Below are positions 43,408-53,524 of a DNA stretch of 64,000 bases, one piece after another. Location: assembly GCF_020509005.1 (NCBI RefSeq), contig NC_063012.1:6262001-6326000 (forward strand). Direction: 5' to 3'. A program made the position numbers and the translations under genes. The notes beneath the pieces are model-generated. The model was not told the DNA's origin and ran no database searches. It was given only the letters and a program-made list of their open reading frames with translations. Source of the stretch: Fulvia fulva. Taxonomy: Eukaryota > Ascomycota > Dothideomycetes > Mycosphaerellales > Mycosphaerellaceae. Within the stretch, counting starts at the first letter, position 1. Each line of letters begins with the position of its first letter.

Positions 43408-43562
43408 GCGGTGTGGTTGAAGCGCGCATGTGACTACATACAGTCTAAGTCTATGCTGGTCTACTAGGAAGAGAGGACGGAGGATTGCGTGCTCGCCCTT
43501 GCAGTTGCAGGTGATAGGGACAACGTGCTTGACTGATCGGGAGCGTGCTGTCCCCAAATTTA

Positions 43563-44013
43563 GGGCCCGTTCGATCGCTCAATCTCGTACCTCAATATCG
43601 TGTTGAATACACGACATTGAGGTGTGTTCGATAGCTTCCAATATCGTGTCTTATTATGGTGTCTGATATTGGCCAATATTGAGTTGCAATCTCTTTCTCG
43701 CTTGTGTGCCTTGATATAGTATAGCGTAGCCCATTCTCTTGAAATATGAGATTGAGGCCTCTCTGCCTCATTCTCACGACATTGACGCTAAAGATAGAGC
43801 AATCGCTGGATCAGGCTAAGGTGTTGTTGCTGCGGCGCCGTGTTGCCACTGCCGAGCCGCCAGCACACAATATCGGACCACAATATTGAGTCATCGAACA
43901 CACCTCAGTATGGTGTGAAAATAGCGTCAACGACACATTGATATTGAGCACGCTAACGACGACGATATTGAGACACGATATTGAGACACGATATTGAGCT
44001 ATCGAACGGGCCC
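43563..44013. mobile_element. MITE of 451 bp with long inverted termini and TTA target duplication (PIF/Harbinger-like)
   Basis: The left end reads GGGCCCGTTCGATCGCTCAA and the right end, read inward on the other strand, GGGCCCGTTCGATAGCTCAA. Similarity continues for about 45 bp. Both ends are flanked by TTA (43560-43562 and 44014-44016), the TWA duplication of PIF/Harbinger elements. Inside each terminus a CAATATCGTGTCT-like unit recurs (at least three times near 43930-44000 as GACACGATATTGA). There is no coding capacity. It lies between the divergent SLC35F-like and aldo-keto reductase genes and shows no obvious RIP. Confidence 0.8.
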
Positions 44014-44400
44014 TTAGCCGTCTCGTCTCGATGCACGCACGCTCCCTCCGTGAAGCACAGGCTTGCAGGGTTCACGAGGTGATCGGCATGCGTAGGCACA
44101 TGGATGCACCTTCCACCGTCATCTCGCCAAGAGCGAGTTCCGATCGAGGATTGTTGTGCAAGATTGGGATGCTGCATACAGAAAATCTCTCCTGCCCCAC
44201 GAAACACTTCCAGGAACCTCCAACGATTGCATCATAAGCCGATGCCGCTCAGAGAGGTAGGCTGTTACGGGGCGTGTTATCTGCTTCTTAGTTCCGCCTT
44301 TCTCTATCTCTCAAGACTATCTTACACGTACATGTCGAAACTCTTGTCCGAAAGATTGACCAGTATCGTACCACTTGCCACTCCAAGACACTTCACCGAG

Positions 44401-45760
44401 ATGCCTCTTATTGCTGGCAGCGGCCAGCCCAGGGTCATTCTGGGAACGATGACCTTTGGCCCCGACGCCTCGGGTGGTGCGCGTGTGACAGATCTGGACA
44501 CATACAAGAAGGTACTGGACCACTTTCAAAGCAAGGGCTACAACGAAATCGACACCGCCAGAGTCTACGTCAACGGCAAGCAGGAGGCATGGACTAGAGA
44601 CGCAGCCTACAAAGAGCGTGGCCTGACTTGTGCTACGAAATGGTGGGCTATCGGCCTTGGCCTGGTGCTTCGAACTTGATCTGATGCGGTCTAGGTATCC
44701 GCACGAGGACCATGCCCACAGTGCCGAGAAGATTGAGGAGATTCTGAATCAGTCGCTCAAAGAACTTGATACTCAATGTGTGGACATTTTCTATCTGCAC
44801 GCTCCAGACCGGACTCTGCCTTTCACGACTCCGTTGAAGAAATTGGACGAGCTTCACAAGCAAGGCAAATTCGTCCAACTGGGTCTCTCAAAGTAAGCGT
44901 GTCTCACGACATTAATGGAAGCAAACTAATACCAGTCAGCTTCACGGCAGCCGAGGTTGCTGAAGTCGTCACGCATTGCAAGTACAGCAACTGGGTTCGA
45001 CCTACCATCTATCAAGGCATGTACAATGCCATCCAGCGCAGGTACGTTTGTATGATACGCCTGACGCTTCGTGAGACACGGCAAATGCATGTTTCACGAT
45101 GACGTGCCGGGCACCAGCTCCTCAACGACTTTTGTAGGTACAGAATTGACGTGAAAGTAGTATCGAGCCTGAGCTCGTCGCCACATGTAGACGCTTCGGG
45201 ATTGACATCGTTGTGTACAATCCCATCGCTGGGGGTATCTTTTCCGGCAAGTATAAGTCGAACGAGGTACCCAAGGAAGGTCGTTACAGCGACAGCATGT
45301 CCTACGGCAAGATGTACAGGGTGAGTGCGAAGACGAAATAGGTAAGAAGCAGCCCCAAAGTTCCTACGGCTAACTGTGGGTGCAGAAAAGATACTTCCAG
45401 GATGCGACTTTCGATGCATTGGCGATGATCGAACCAGTCGTGCAGAAGCACAACTTGACTCTGCTCGAAACTGCTTTCCGATGGATCATTCACCACTCAG
45501 CATTGAAGATCAAAGACGGCAACGACGGAATCATCATCGGCGTATCGAGCCAAGAGCAGCTAGAGTCCAACCTAAAGGACATTGAAAAGGGACCTTTGCC
45601 GGAGGAAGTACTCAATGTCTTGGACGAAGCATGGCTGGTCACGAAGCCAACTGCAGCACACTATTGGCATAAAGAATTGAAATACACCTACGAGGATCCA
45701 GGCTTCACGAAGAAGATCGAGGAGGATCTTGCAGCGCTGTCAGGTGTGTCACGCAAATAA
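44401..45760 (+). CDS. Aldo-keto reductase, AKR7 (aflatoxin-aldehyde-reductase-like) type
   Basis: Five exons: 44401-44642, 44695-44892, 44940-45041, 45161-45320 and 45386-45760, with introns of 52, 47, 119 and 65 bp; all junctions restore conserved AKR7 sequence (ATKW-YPHED, GLSN-FTAAEV, IQRS-IEPEL, MYR-KRYFQDATF). The product is 358 residues. The catalytic tetrad is visible as Asp51 and Tyr56 (DTARVY), Lys80 and His116 (FYLHAPD). The NADPH-binding end is IIIGVSSQEQLESNL. Members reduce small aldehydes and dialdehydes. The ATG at 44401 gives the family start MPLIAGSGQPRVILGTMTFG. An in-frame ATG at 44332 would add 23 residues resembling a short presequence. Confidence 0.9.
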
Positions 45761-46530
45761 GCAAAACCTAATCTGGAGGACGTGCGATGTCCGCCCTTTG
45801 TTCAGGGCCATAGACGATACAGTGAACGTGCACTGCAGAGGAGTAAGCAGACAATAGGTATGCCATCATACACGAAAGGCCAAGGTCACCTGGCCATTTG
45901 CAGCCACGCGAACCCGCGGCTCTCACGTGCCAACCTCGCTTGTCAACAACCAAGACCACATGTGCACATTTTCCGAATCCGTGTTTCATCTGACCTTAGA
46001 GTACCCCACTGAGACCAGCGTCAGTCAAAACATATTCCCTTCTGCCACGGATCACAGCAAAACACTATAGTGCGCTGCCTTGACCAAATGAGCCGCCACC
46101 GCATGCCCAAAACCACAGCCATGCCAGGTAACAACGCCTCTAATCCTCGTCTTCAGTCGTCCGCTTTTTGACCTGCTCGTCCTGAAAGTCTATCACCTTA
46201 CTGATCATGTCTTCCCACCGACAGCACTACAATAAACACGTCCACTTCACCGACGACTTCGCACCCTCCGCGCTCACACTGAGAATCAAGCTCGGGCCCC
46301 ACGAGAGACCAACATGCGTTGTAAAGATCAGCGTGTACTTCGTGCCAGGGAAATTGCCACGCATCAAAGTCAAGACCAAAAGACCGCAGGATCGAAGGAG
46401 GAGACGGGAGTGGTGGCAGAATGATGCAGCGAGATCCTCGTTCAGTTCGTCGTAAAGGAGGTCATTAGGGCTGGAAACGCCTTCACAACGCCATCTTATT
46501 TTGGCAACCGATCCCATTGACTCTTTGGAA
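45761..46530. other. Convergent region between aldo-keto reductase and gamma-tubulin genes
   Basis: This 770-bp gap contains one 82-codon plus-strand frame (46207-46455, described separately). The rest shows nothing recognisable. Confidence 0.45.
46207..46455 (+). CDS. Small hypothetical ORF, 82 residues
   Basis: An ATG follows an in-frame stop closely. The product begins MSSHRQHYNKHVHFTDDF and has an alternating hydrophobic stretch (TCVVKISVYFVPGKLPRIKV) and a basic C-terminus (RRRREWW). No family is recognised and there are no introns. It overlaps no other gene and lies tail-to-tail with gamma-tubulin. Codon use is plausible, but length alone does not prove coding. Confidence 0.25.
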   Translation: MSSHRQHYNKHVHFTDDFAPSALTLRIKLGPHERPTCVVKISVYFVPGKLPRIKVKTKRPQDRRRRREWWQNDAARSSFSSS

Positions 46531-48370
46531 TCATCGACCAGTTGCGCCGTCGGTTCGGGCATCAGAAGCAGCGCCGCCATTCGTTTCATCTTCTGTCTTT
46601 CCGCCAGACAGGTAGTCAGCACGCTCGGCTTCCTCGTACTCGTTGATCAGGTCCATGACGACTTCCCTGGAGGTATCGAATTCTCTCAGCCCATCGCGGA
46701 ACAGCTCGTATCGCTTATAAGTGTCGACGAAGGCGTTGCGTTTGCGAAGCCTGTCGTACTGGAAGACGATTCGCTTGAAGAGTGTCGCAATGCCGGTGTG
46801 ATTGGCCAGCATGAGGCCTGATACCCTGGGAGGAGCTCGGGTTGTGTATGGAGGCTGGAGATATGGGGAGCACCGACTTAGAGCTACCTACAAGCAGAAG
46901 GGTGTTAGCCATACTCGAGACGCACGTGGCATTGTCTTAGACCACAGTGAGTGTGAATGGCGGATTAGAGCGCTCCATGCAGCGCATATCTTGCACACTC
47001 CACCAGGTCTAAGCCATTACTCGATACCTTGTATCCTTCGGTAACGTACCTGTATGCTCGCGGGACCCCAAGGTATGAACGAGGCAAAATTTCGCTCTCG
47101 AATGCGAAGCAGGGATTTGTGTACCTTAACCAAGTTAGCTATCGAATCAGGAATCCGGCTCATGTCGATTGAACTCACGTCTGAAGGATCTGCCTCGCCC
47201 ATGATGATGTTCAAAATTGAGATGTAGCAGCTGTTCTTACTTGGCTTTGTCGAGACCATCTGGTTCTTAGGCTGCAGTAGACGGCGCATGACATCCAGAA
47301 CTGTCGTCTTCCTGACAGTCTTTGCAGCTTCGACATTGTTTCCGGTGAAAGGCGTGTAGCTCGTTTGAAGGAAGTGGCATCGTGGGGTGGGGATCAAGCT
47401 GGCAACAATCCCGACCAGGTCGTTGTGCATGTATCCCGGATAGCGCAGCGTCATGGTTGCCGCAGACATGACGGTACTGACGAGTTGGTTCGTCTGCTCG
47501 AACGAGGGCTCCTGCACGTGGAGTGTGTCGGCTGCTATGCGAGACAAGGCTCCGTTGTCAAGGACTGTCACCGCGTCGGCGTTCTGTGTCAACCTTCGTA
47601 GCGCCAGCAGGGAGTTGTACGGCTGAACGACAACGTCGCCAGCGTTTTGCGTGTCTGGGAAGACGGAGTACGTCTGGATGATCTTCTTGGGGAACTGGTC
47701 GTTGAGCCGCTCCAACAGGAAGGAGCCAAGACCAGATCCTGTGCCGCCTGCGATGGAGTGCAGCAACATGAAGCCCTGCACCGGGTCAACACACGGCGCC
47801 ACCGCGCGAAACGCAGTCTGCTCACCTCAAGGCTGTCACTGCCATCTGCCTCACGATTGATCATGTCCAGCACCTCATCCGAGACTTGTCCGCCCATATC
47901 GTAGCCGGCAGCCCAATTGTTGCCTGCGCCCGTGCCCTCCTTGTGCACGTAAAAGTTCTCTGGGTTGTAGATGTTCTTGTAGGGCCCCGTCTGGATGGCG
48001 TTGATGACTCGCGGCTCGAGGTCGAGGAGGATGGCGCGAGGGATGTAGCGCGTGTCGTCGGACTGGTAGAAGAAGACATCTTTGCGGTCGCCGCCTTCGG
48101 TCGCAAAGTCCTCGAGGTTGCCGTCTTGGTTGATGCCGTGCTCGAGACACAGCTGCCGCCAGAACTGCGATCCGACTGGTGGTGCAGGTGGTCATCAGTG
48201 CTAGAACTGGAGCACCGTGAGGCACTGTGCTGTTTCTCGACTCACCGCTGTTGCCGCACTGGCCGGCCTGGAGCGTGATGATCTCACTGGCATGGCGATC
48301 AGTACATGTATCTCTGCCGTCTTCACACGCACACCTGCATGCAGCACACCACACAGACTCACCGCGGCAT
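46531..48370 (-). CDS. Gamma-tubulin
   Basis: Five exons on the minus strand: 48363-48370, 48246-48286, 47826-48175, 47050-47775 and 46531-46887, giving 493 residues. The first exon has only 8 nt (ATGCCGCG) and joins to give [16 protein letters not shown], the tubulin start. Further landmarks are [43 protein letters not shown], the nucleotide loop AGGTGSG (about 141-147), [20 protein letters not shown] and [24 protein letters not shown], which is specific to gamma-tubulin. It nucleates microtubules at spindle pole bodies with the GCP proteins. The C-terminal tail, after DYLSGG, is about 20 residues of Glu/Gly/Ala. Introns are 76, 70, 50 and 162 bp; the last is an introner-like element. Confidence 0.95.
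46888..47049 (-). repeat. Introner-like intron copy C (in gamma-tubulin)
   Basis: This 162-bp intron starts GTACGTTACC, continues GAAGGATACAAGG and ends CGAGTATGGCTAACACCCTT, then TTGTAG. Both blocks match MFS intron A. An internal stem GGCTTAGACC with GGTCTAAGAC would fold the intron into a hairpin, with GTGTG/CACAC pairs extending it. Its size is three times the local median. Confidence 0.82.
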
Positions 48371-48642
48371 CTTGGAGTGTTGACATGCACCACAGTCGGC
48401 GTGGATTCTGGGAAACGCGCTCGGCGCTCTTGACGCGATGGTCGGGCACGCTGCACTGACAACCTTAGCCTCCAGGGTCCAGCACATTCCATTCAAGGTT
48501 CCCTGTTCTACTACACGTGCTTCTTGTTGGGTATCTTAATTACATGTACAATACACGCGCCGACGCCTTCCGATCAACGGTCGCTATGCCTCTGCTGCCA
48601 ATTACACCGCACGGCACGCGTCGCTAACAATGATGCTCCTGT

Positions 48643-51600
48643 TCACAACCTTCCCTTATCTGCTCCAAGCCAGTAGCCTGCAATCTCCTCGAGCACATCG
48701 CCCATAATCAACGGGCTGGCCATCAATCCATGACCTTCGCCTTGCAGCACGCGAACTTCGCAGCCACCCTTGCCTGCTGCATCCGCCCAACTCTCTTTGC
48801 TCTCGCGCGCGTCCATGCCGAGATTCAGCCCGAGGGCGCGTCGGTTCATCTGCTCGGCCAGCCACTTCACGTTGGCAAGAGGCACGCGCTTGTCTTCTGA
48901 ACCATGGTGGATGACAACCTCGCGCCCTACATCGGTATATCGAAAACCAACGTCTCGACTGCGCTCCAAGCACACAACCAAGTCTGTCGCAGGATTACTG
49001 TCTCGCGTCGCCAACTCCCACGTACGCCGTGTCAAACGGCTGGTGTACTCTACTTGGCGCTCCCTGTCTGCGTGCTCAGCCGCGCTCAGTCCAATGTTTG
49101 CATATGCCAGCCCAGGATCCATCGGCGAAGCTGTCGCCGACAGAAACAACGAGCCCCGTTTGAGCGAATCGTCATGTTCTTGCTCTTCCTTGACTGGTAT
49201 TGGGAAATTCTCCAAAGGATTGATTTCTGGCATGAACTGGTCCATCATCATCATCATCGACTCGCGCCGGTTGTATTCAGGTCGATCATGACTCATGGGC
49301 CGCTGCGGAGAGGTCGCTGGTTCTGGTGCTCGCCGTGGAGGCGGAGACTTGACTTGTGCTTTGGCAGTACTCCGCTTGCTTGCGGGCTTCAGAGACGCCG
49401 AGGTCGCTGTCATGAATGAAGAATTTGCCGCCTTCAAGAATGGCGTTGGTAGTACACGAAGGAACCGTTGGCTACGCGGAAGAGGGTGGGCAGGAGGCGC
49501 CGATGCCGTAGGGTGGGAGATAGCTTCAAGCTGACTCGGCGGGACCCATGGCGCCAGGAGATGGACCTTACCTTTGACAAGATGAGGCAGAATCAGCGCC
49601 GTCGCGAGCGCATATATAGCGCCTGCAGAATGGGCCAGTATGCTGAACTTGACAATCCCCAAGTGCTGACACACGGCCAGTACGTCTTCAGGCCAGCTCA
49701 AAGGCCCGCTTTTATCGGACGACGGGAATGGCTCGCTGCCACCAACGCCAGGACGATCCAGGGTGATCAGCCGCAGTCGCAGTGTTACAGCCAGCTCATC
49801 GAAGAAAGCCGTGACATATCGCGTGAGTCCCATTCCAACACAGACGAATACTGCTGCGCCTTCGGGATCACCTACTTCGGAAAAGGCGATGGTGCGGCCG
49901 GACGTGGCACGCTTGACGGTTCGACTTAGTCTTGGGGAGTCCAAATAATCAACAACAGCATCTTCAATGCTGTCTCTCCGCTCCAGCTGCCCCTCCTCTT
50001 GTGCGCCACGGCCATGACGTGCATCGCTCATCGACTTCCGCCGACTCTTCCTTCTTTCAAAGTCCGACGGTAAGTCTGGATGGACTGTCCATCTATGCTC
50101 TGGCGTTCTTTTAGATCTCTTTGATGATTTACTCTGCGGTGAAGGACCCAGTCCTTGTTGATCTGGCGCCTTGACAGCCAAGTCATGCGCATGATGTTCG
50201 GACGATGTTCGGCTCGGAGTTCCCCTGCTCAAGCTTGGATGCTGCTCTATACCATTGAGAGTATCCACGGCTTGCGAGTAGAAGTAGTCCAAAGACGGCG
50301 GCTGAACGGAAGTTTCTGATCTTGACGTGGTCGGTCGATGTTGCAAAGAGAGTGGTCGCTTCACTTCCAATGCGTACTGCACTCGACTACTGGACTCTGC
50401 AAGGTCGCTAACAGCTTTTGCACCATTCGTAGGCGATTCATGGTAAGCTCGGGGCTGTTTGCCCTCACGTTTGGAGCTTCGCATCTTGGGTTGTTCCAAA
50501 CGGTCAATCGCGGCTCCATTGGCTGCTTGAAGGTGCCGGGTGGCCTGCTTTGACTCGTGGCGTCGCGGAATTGCCAGCTCATGGACCAGGGTGTGGTGGG
50601 CCTCACTCTCTTCGTGGGGCGACTCGATGGGTGACGGAAAGGTGGTGACCTCCTGCATTCTCGACTTTCGCTGCTGCCTCAACTGTTTTATACGTTTTAC
50701 AGTCTCATCGTCCTCATCCAGGTCGGCCCAGCTTGCGTCTGGAATAGACTTCGAGCGCTTGTAGGACATTGTTTCAGATTTACCGGGAGTCGCAGTATGC
50801 CTCTTTGACTTCTTGCTTTTGCGTTTGCCGGATGCCGGACTTTTACTCAACTGTCGTAAGGAAGAAGTACGGGTGGGGATCGAATCGGAAATCGGGCTTG
50901 GGGCCTTAATCGGAGGTGTACTCGCAGTCCCCAGGTGATGCTCCGGAGATGGTTTGCGCGCAATGCTGCCGAGGGTCTTGTGCACTACGAAAGATGGAGT
51001 TGTGATGGGCGAGTCAGCTGGAGGGTCCCTATCGACGACGATGTCGTCCGCCAAGATGTCTTCAAAAACTACTGCGTCTGTCGGAGCCTCGTCGACCACG
51101 GCGTCGTCTGTAAGATAGAGCCAAGGCTTTGGTGATGGGGGCTGTGGTGGAGATCTCGCGATGATCCGCTCGGCCAACGAGGTAGGGACTTTCTCGCGAA
51201 CACGTCTCTGAGATTGCAGTGCTTGACTAGACCTTAGCATCTCATGCGAACCCACACGACGCAGACTCCTCCTTCCCCTCGAGCTTTCCGAGCGATCGTC
51301 GCCGGCCGAACTCTTCCTGACCCAACTCTCTGCACTCAGTTTGTTCCTGGCGCTGCTCGTGCTTGTCGCCGAGAGGGAGCTCCGCCGCGAAGAGCTAGGG
51401 TTGCCTTTGAAATATGCAGTCGGGGCGGGCTTGGTGAAGGCAGCCGGGCGTTTCACTATCGTCCGGTTGGATAGGCCTGATGGCGGTCTGGATGTGGGAA
51501 TCGTCGGCGGCAGCGCAGCGCCACTCACGCCCTCCTCGTCGTCGAGCTCCAGACTGTTCCCATACTCCACACCAAAGCCCGGCGACGACGTATTGCGGTG

Positions 51601-51942
51601 GATGGATGCGCTGCTGGCGACCGAGTTCTTGGTGGAGTCCGGGCGCGACAGGCGACTCGCGGTGTCGGAGAATTGATCGTTGCGCTCGACGTCCGGCAGC
51701 GGTGTGAGCGTGTCGAGGGCGAGCGAGTCGAGGATGGAGGAGATGACGTGCGGGTTGGCGGCTTTGGCTTTGACGCGGTTGGCCGAGCGTTTGCGTGGAG
51801 GTGGTTTGCGTTGGGTCGAGCTGGAGGATGATTCGGCCCTGGAGTCGGCCTGGTGCACGCTGTCCCATGGTTCAGAGACCACCGCCACCACTCGCTGCGG
51901 GGCGGCGGCGACGGCCATGGACGGTCGTGTGTCGACATCCAT
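48643..51942 (-). CDS. Long alpha/beta-hydrolase-fold protein with a disordered N-terminus
   Basis: Single exon, 1099 residues. The first about 690 residues are Ser/Pro/Arg-rich and low in complexity, with basic clusters (SGKRKSKKSKRH) suggesting a phosphorylated, disordered region. The hydrolase begins near TSGRTIAFSEVGDPEGAAVF, then LDRPGVGGSE, the nucleophile elbow AHSAG with Ser772, an insert rich in Ser/Lys/Met, HGSEDKRVP (likely acid residue) and GEGHGLM with His1071. The triad is therefore complete. The substrate is unknown. The ATG at 51940-51942 (MDVDTRPSM) is used, because five further in-frame codons upstream begin at a GTG only. Confidence 0.78.
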   Translation of the reverse strand: MDVDTRPSMAVAAAPQRVVAVVSEPWDSVHQADSRAESSSSSTQRKPPPRKRSANRVKAKAANPHVISSILDSLALDTLTPLPDVERNDQFSDTASRLSRPDSTKNSVASSASIHRNTSSPGFGVEYGNSLELDDEEGVSGAALPPTIPTSRPPSGLSNRTIVKRPAAFTKPAPTAYFKGNPSSSRRSSLSATSTSSARNKLSAESWVRKSSAGDDRSESSRGRRSLRRVGSHEMLRSSQALQSQRRVREKVPTSLAERIIARSPPQPPSPKPWLYLTDDAVVDEAPTDAVVFEDILADDIVVDRDPPADSPITTPSFVVHKTLGSIARKPSPEHHLGTASTPPIKAPSPISDSIPTRTSSLRQLSKSPASGKRKSKKSKRHTATPGKSETMSYKRSKSIPDASWADLDEDDETVKRIKQLRQQRKSRMQEVTTFPSPIESPHEESEAHHTLVHELAIPRRHESKQATRHLQAANGAAIDRLEQPKMRSSKREGKQPRAYHESPTNGAKAVSDLAESSSRVQYALEVKRPLSLQHRPTTSRSETSVQPPSLDYFYSQAVDTLNGIEQHPSLSRGTPSRTSSEHHAHDLAVKAPDQQGLGPSPQSKSSKRSKRTPEHRWTVHPDLPSDFERRKSRRKSMSDARHGRGAQEEGQLERRDSIEDAVVDYLDSPRLSRTVKRATSGRTIAFSEVGDPEGAAVFVCVGMGLTRYVTAFFDELAVTLRLRLITLDRPGVGGSEPFPSSDKSGPLSWPEDVLAVCQHLGIVKFSILAHSAGAIYALATALILPHLVKGKVHLLAPWVPPSQLEAISHPTASAPPAHPLPRSQRFLRVLPTPFLKAANSSFMTATSASLKPASKRSTAKAQVKSPPPRRAPEPATSPQRPMSHDRPEYNRRESMMMMMDQFMPEINPLENFPIPVKEEQEHDDSLKRGSLFLSATASPMDPGLAYANIGLSAAEHADRERQVEYTSRLTRRTWELATRDSNPATDLVVCLERSRDVGFRYTDVGREVVIHHGSEDKRVPLANVKWLAEQMNRRALGLNLGMDARESKESWADAAGKGGCEVRVLQGEGHGLMASPLIMGDVLEEIAGYWLGADKGRL

Positions 51943-53524
51943 ATTGCATGCACACACTGCAGGCCCGTTGATGTCTTAGTCGCGCGCAACTATTGGAAGT
52001 TTCGCTCGCTACTGCAATATATTCTTCGCGGCCTGACCATCATCTCTCAATATACCGTGAACCCTATGTAGGACTAAGCAGGACTATGCAGGGCCGGTGG
52101 ACGGCACTGCCGGTGCTGCGCTGCAGAGCGTCGCGTCTCCTGCGCAATGTGGAATGCGAAACGTCGCGCGCGACTGCACGTAACGACGTTGCAGAGCAGC
52201 GCGGGTGGTGGTGGTGCAATCGATGTGTGAGGATCCCAGAGGTGTCGCGATGCGCGGTGCGCGATGCGCGATGCGGGCAATTGTGTACTTCAATACCTCA
52301 CGCTGGCCATGGGCGCGCTCGTTGGGTCGAAGAGAAGCGAGTCCAAACTCTACGAGCGGTACGGATCGTGTGTGCACAGTGCGGCAGCATGCGAGGGCGT
52401 TCAGGACTCAGGAGACGACGACAGTGCGCGCAGCAGGGGGGCCTTGTCCACGCATTTCATCAGGCAGGCCAAGGATGGGTGAAGACGAACACGAACATCA
52501 TAACATGTCGGCCAGACCCTCTGCCTCTGGACTATTTGCATGATTCAGGTGTCACAATTCATGCGCCGCTCGTGGCCTTTGCTAGGCCTATGTACGTACT
52601 AGTACTTACACATGCTGCTCATCAGCGCGCTCACTTTCCAACGTAGGGATCGTCGACTGATGCTTGTACCGACCGTTTTCTCCCGTCCACCAAGGAAAGC
52701 CGAATCTTTCTGCTTGGTAGCGTCATTGTCTCCAATGACTGGAAGCTCCATTGTGGTGGCCGATGACGGTTGGACCTCCAGGTACATGTTCGCGGCACAA
52801 ATACTTGACCACATGTACCTAAATGTCTTGCCTTGCAGAGCCAGGGTAGAGAACGCTCGCTAGCACAACCAAACCCAACCAGGACACTGCGACCACGTTC
52901 AGCAAATGTGTGCGGTAGGACAGTGTTGGCTTCAACGACCACGGCACTGAGTGATTCCGTTGGGTTCGCCCACTGTATCATACTGGCAAAGGGGTATGCT
53001 AAAGAGCTGATCGATATTCTTTTCACAACGTCAAGCGATCCTACACACGCTATGGCTGCAGTAGTTTGCATGCCTGATCCCCAGCTGTTTCGGCCCGGCT
53101 TGATGATAACGGCATGCCGAGACTCAAAGAGCCCGAGAATCTCAAGTATACTCCTTGTGACAATTGACGCGCCGAGCGAGCATGCACCTGCCTACAAACA
53201 TGCAGTGCAACGTGGAATCATGCCTAGCCTCTTGCTTCAGCATTGTGCCGCTTTCTGCATGTGGTCTTGCTTGCCCGCAGCACACACGAAATCAAGGGAC
53301 AACAGTAGCTTCTCATAGTCGTCTCTCATGAAAATTGTATTGCAAATTTGAAGGTTCAGGCGGGACCACGTCGCTCGTCTCACTGAAGTAATTCTCAACC
53401 TGAGCGATTGCGTGTCGTATCGCTACATCAAGCTGTGGCCCGCACTGTCGTCAATCCACATCACCAGCTCTGTCTAATCCACCAATGCTCGCTCAAACGC
53501 AGACAAAGATCAGGCACCGCCTTG
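51943..53524. other. Intergenic stretch of 1.6 kb without a supported gene
   Basis: It lies upstream of the hydrolase gene and downstream of the bZIP gene, both on the minus strand. GC-rich simple motifs (GCGATGCGC-like repeats near 52247-52275) are present. Frames at 51993-52646 and 52833-53318 are open on the plus strand but carry no recognisable domain, hydrophobic pattern or splice signals. No tRNA-like structure was noticed. Confidence 0.45.

Noticed and set aside
52247..52275. GCGATGCGC-type repeats as a regulatory array
   Set aside because: Only a few imperfect units occur, in a GC-rich intergenic stretch; chance cannot be excluded.
51993..52646. 217-codon plus-strand frame as a gene
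   Set aside because: Arg/Cys-rich composition typical of GC-rich noncoding DNA, no recognisable domain, and no supporting signals.
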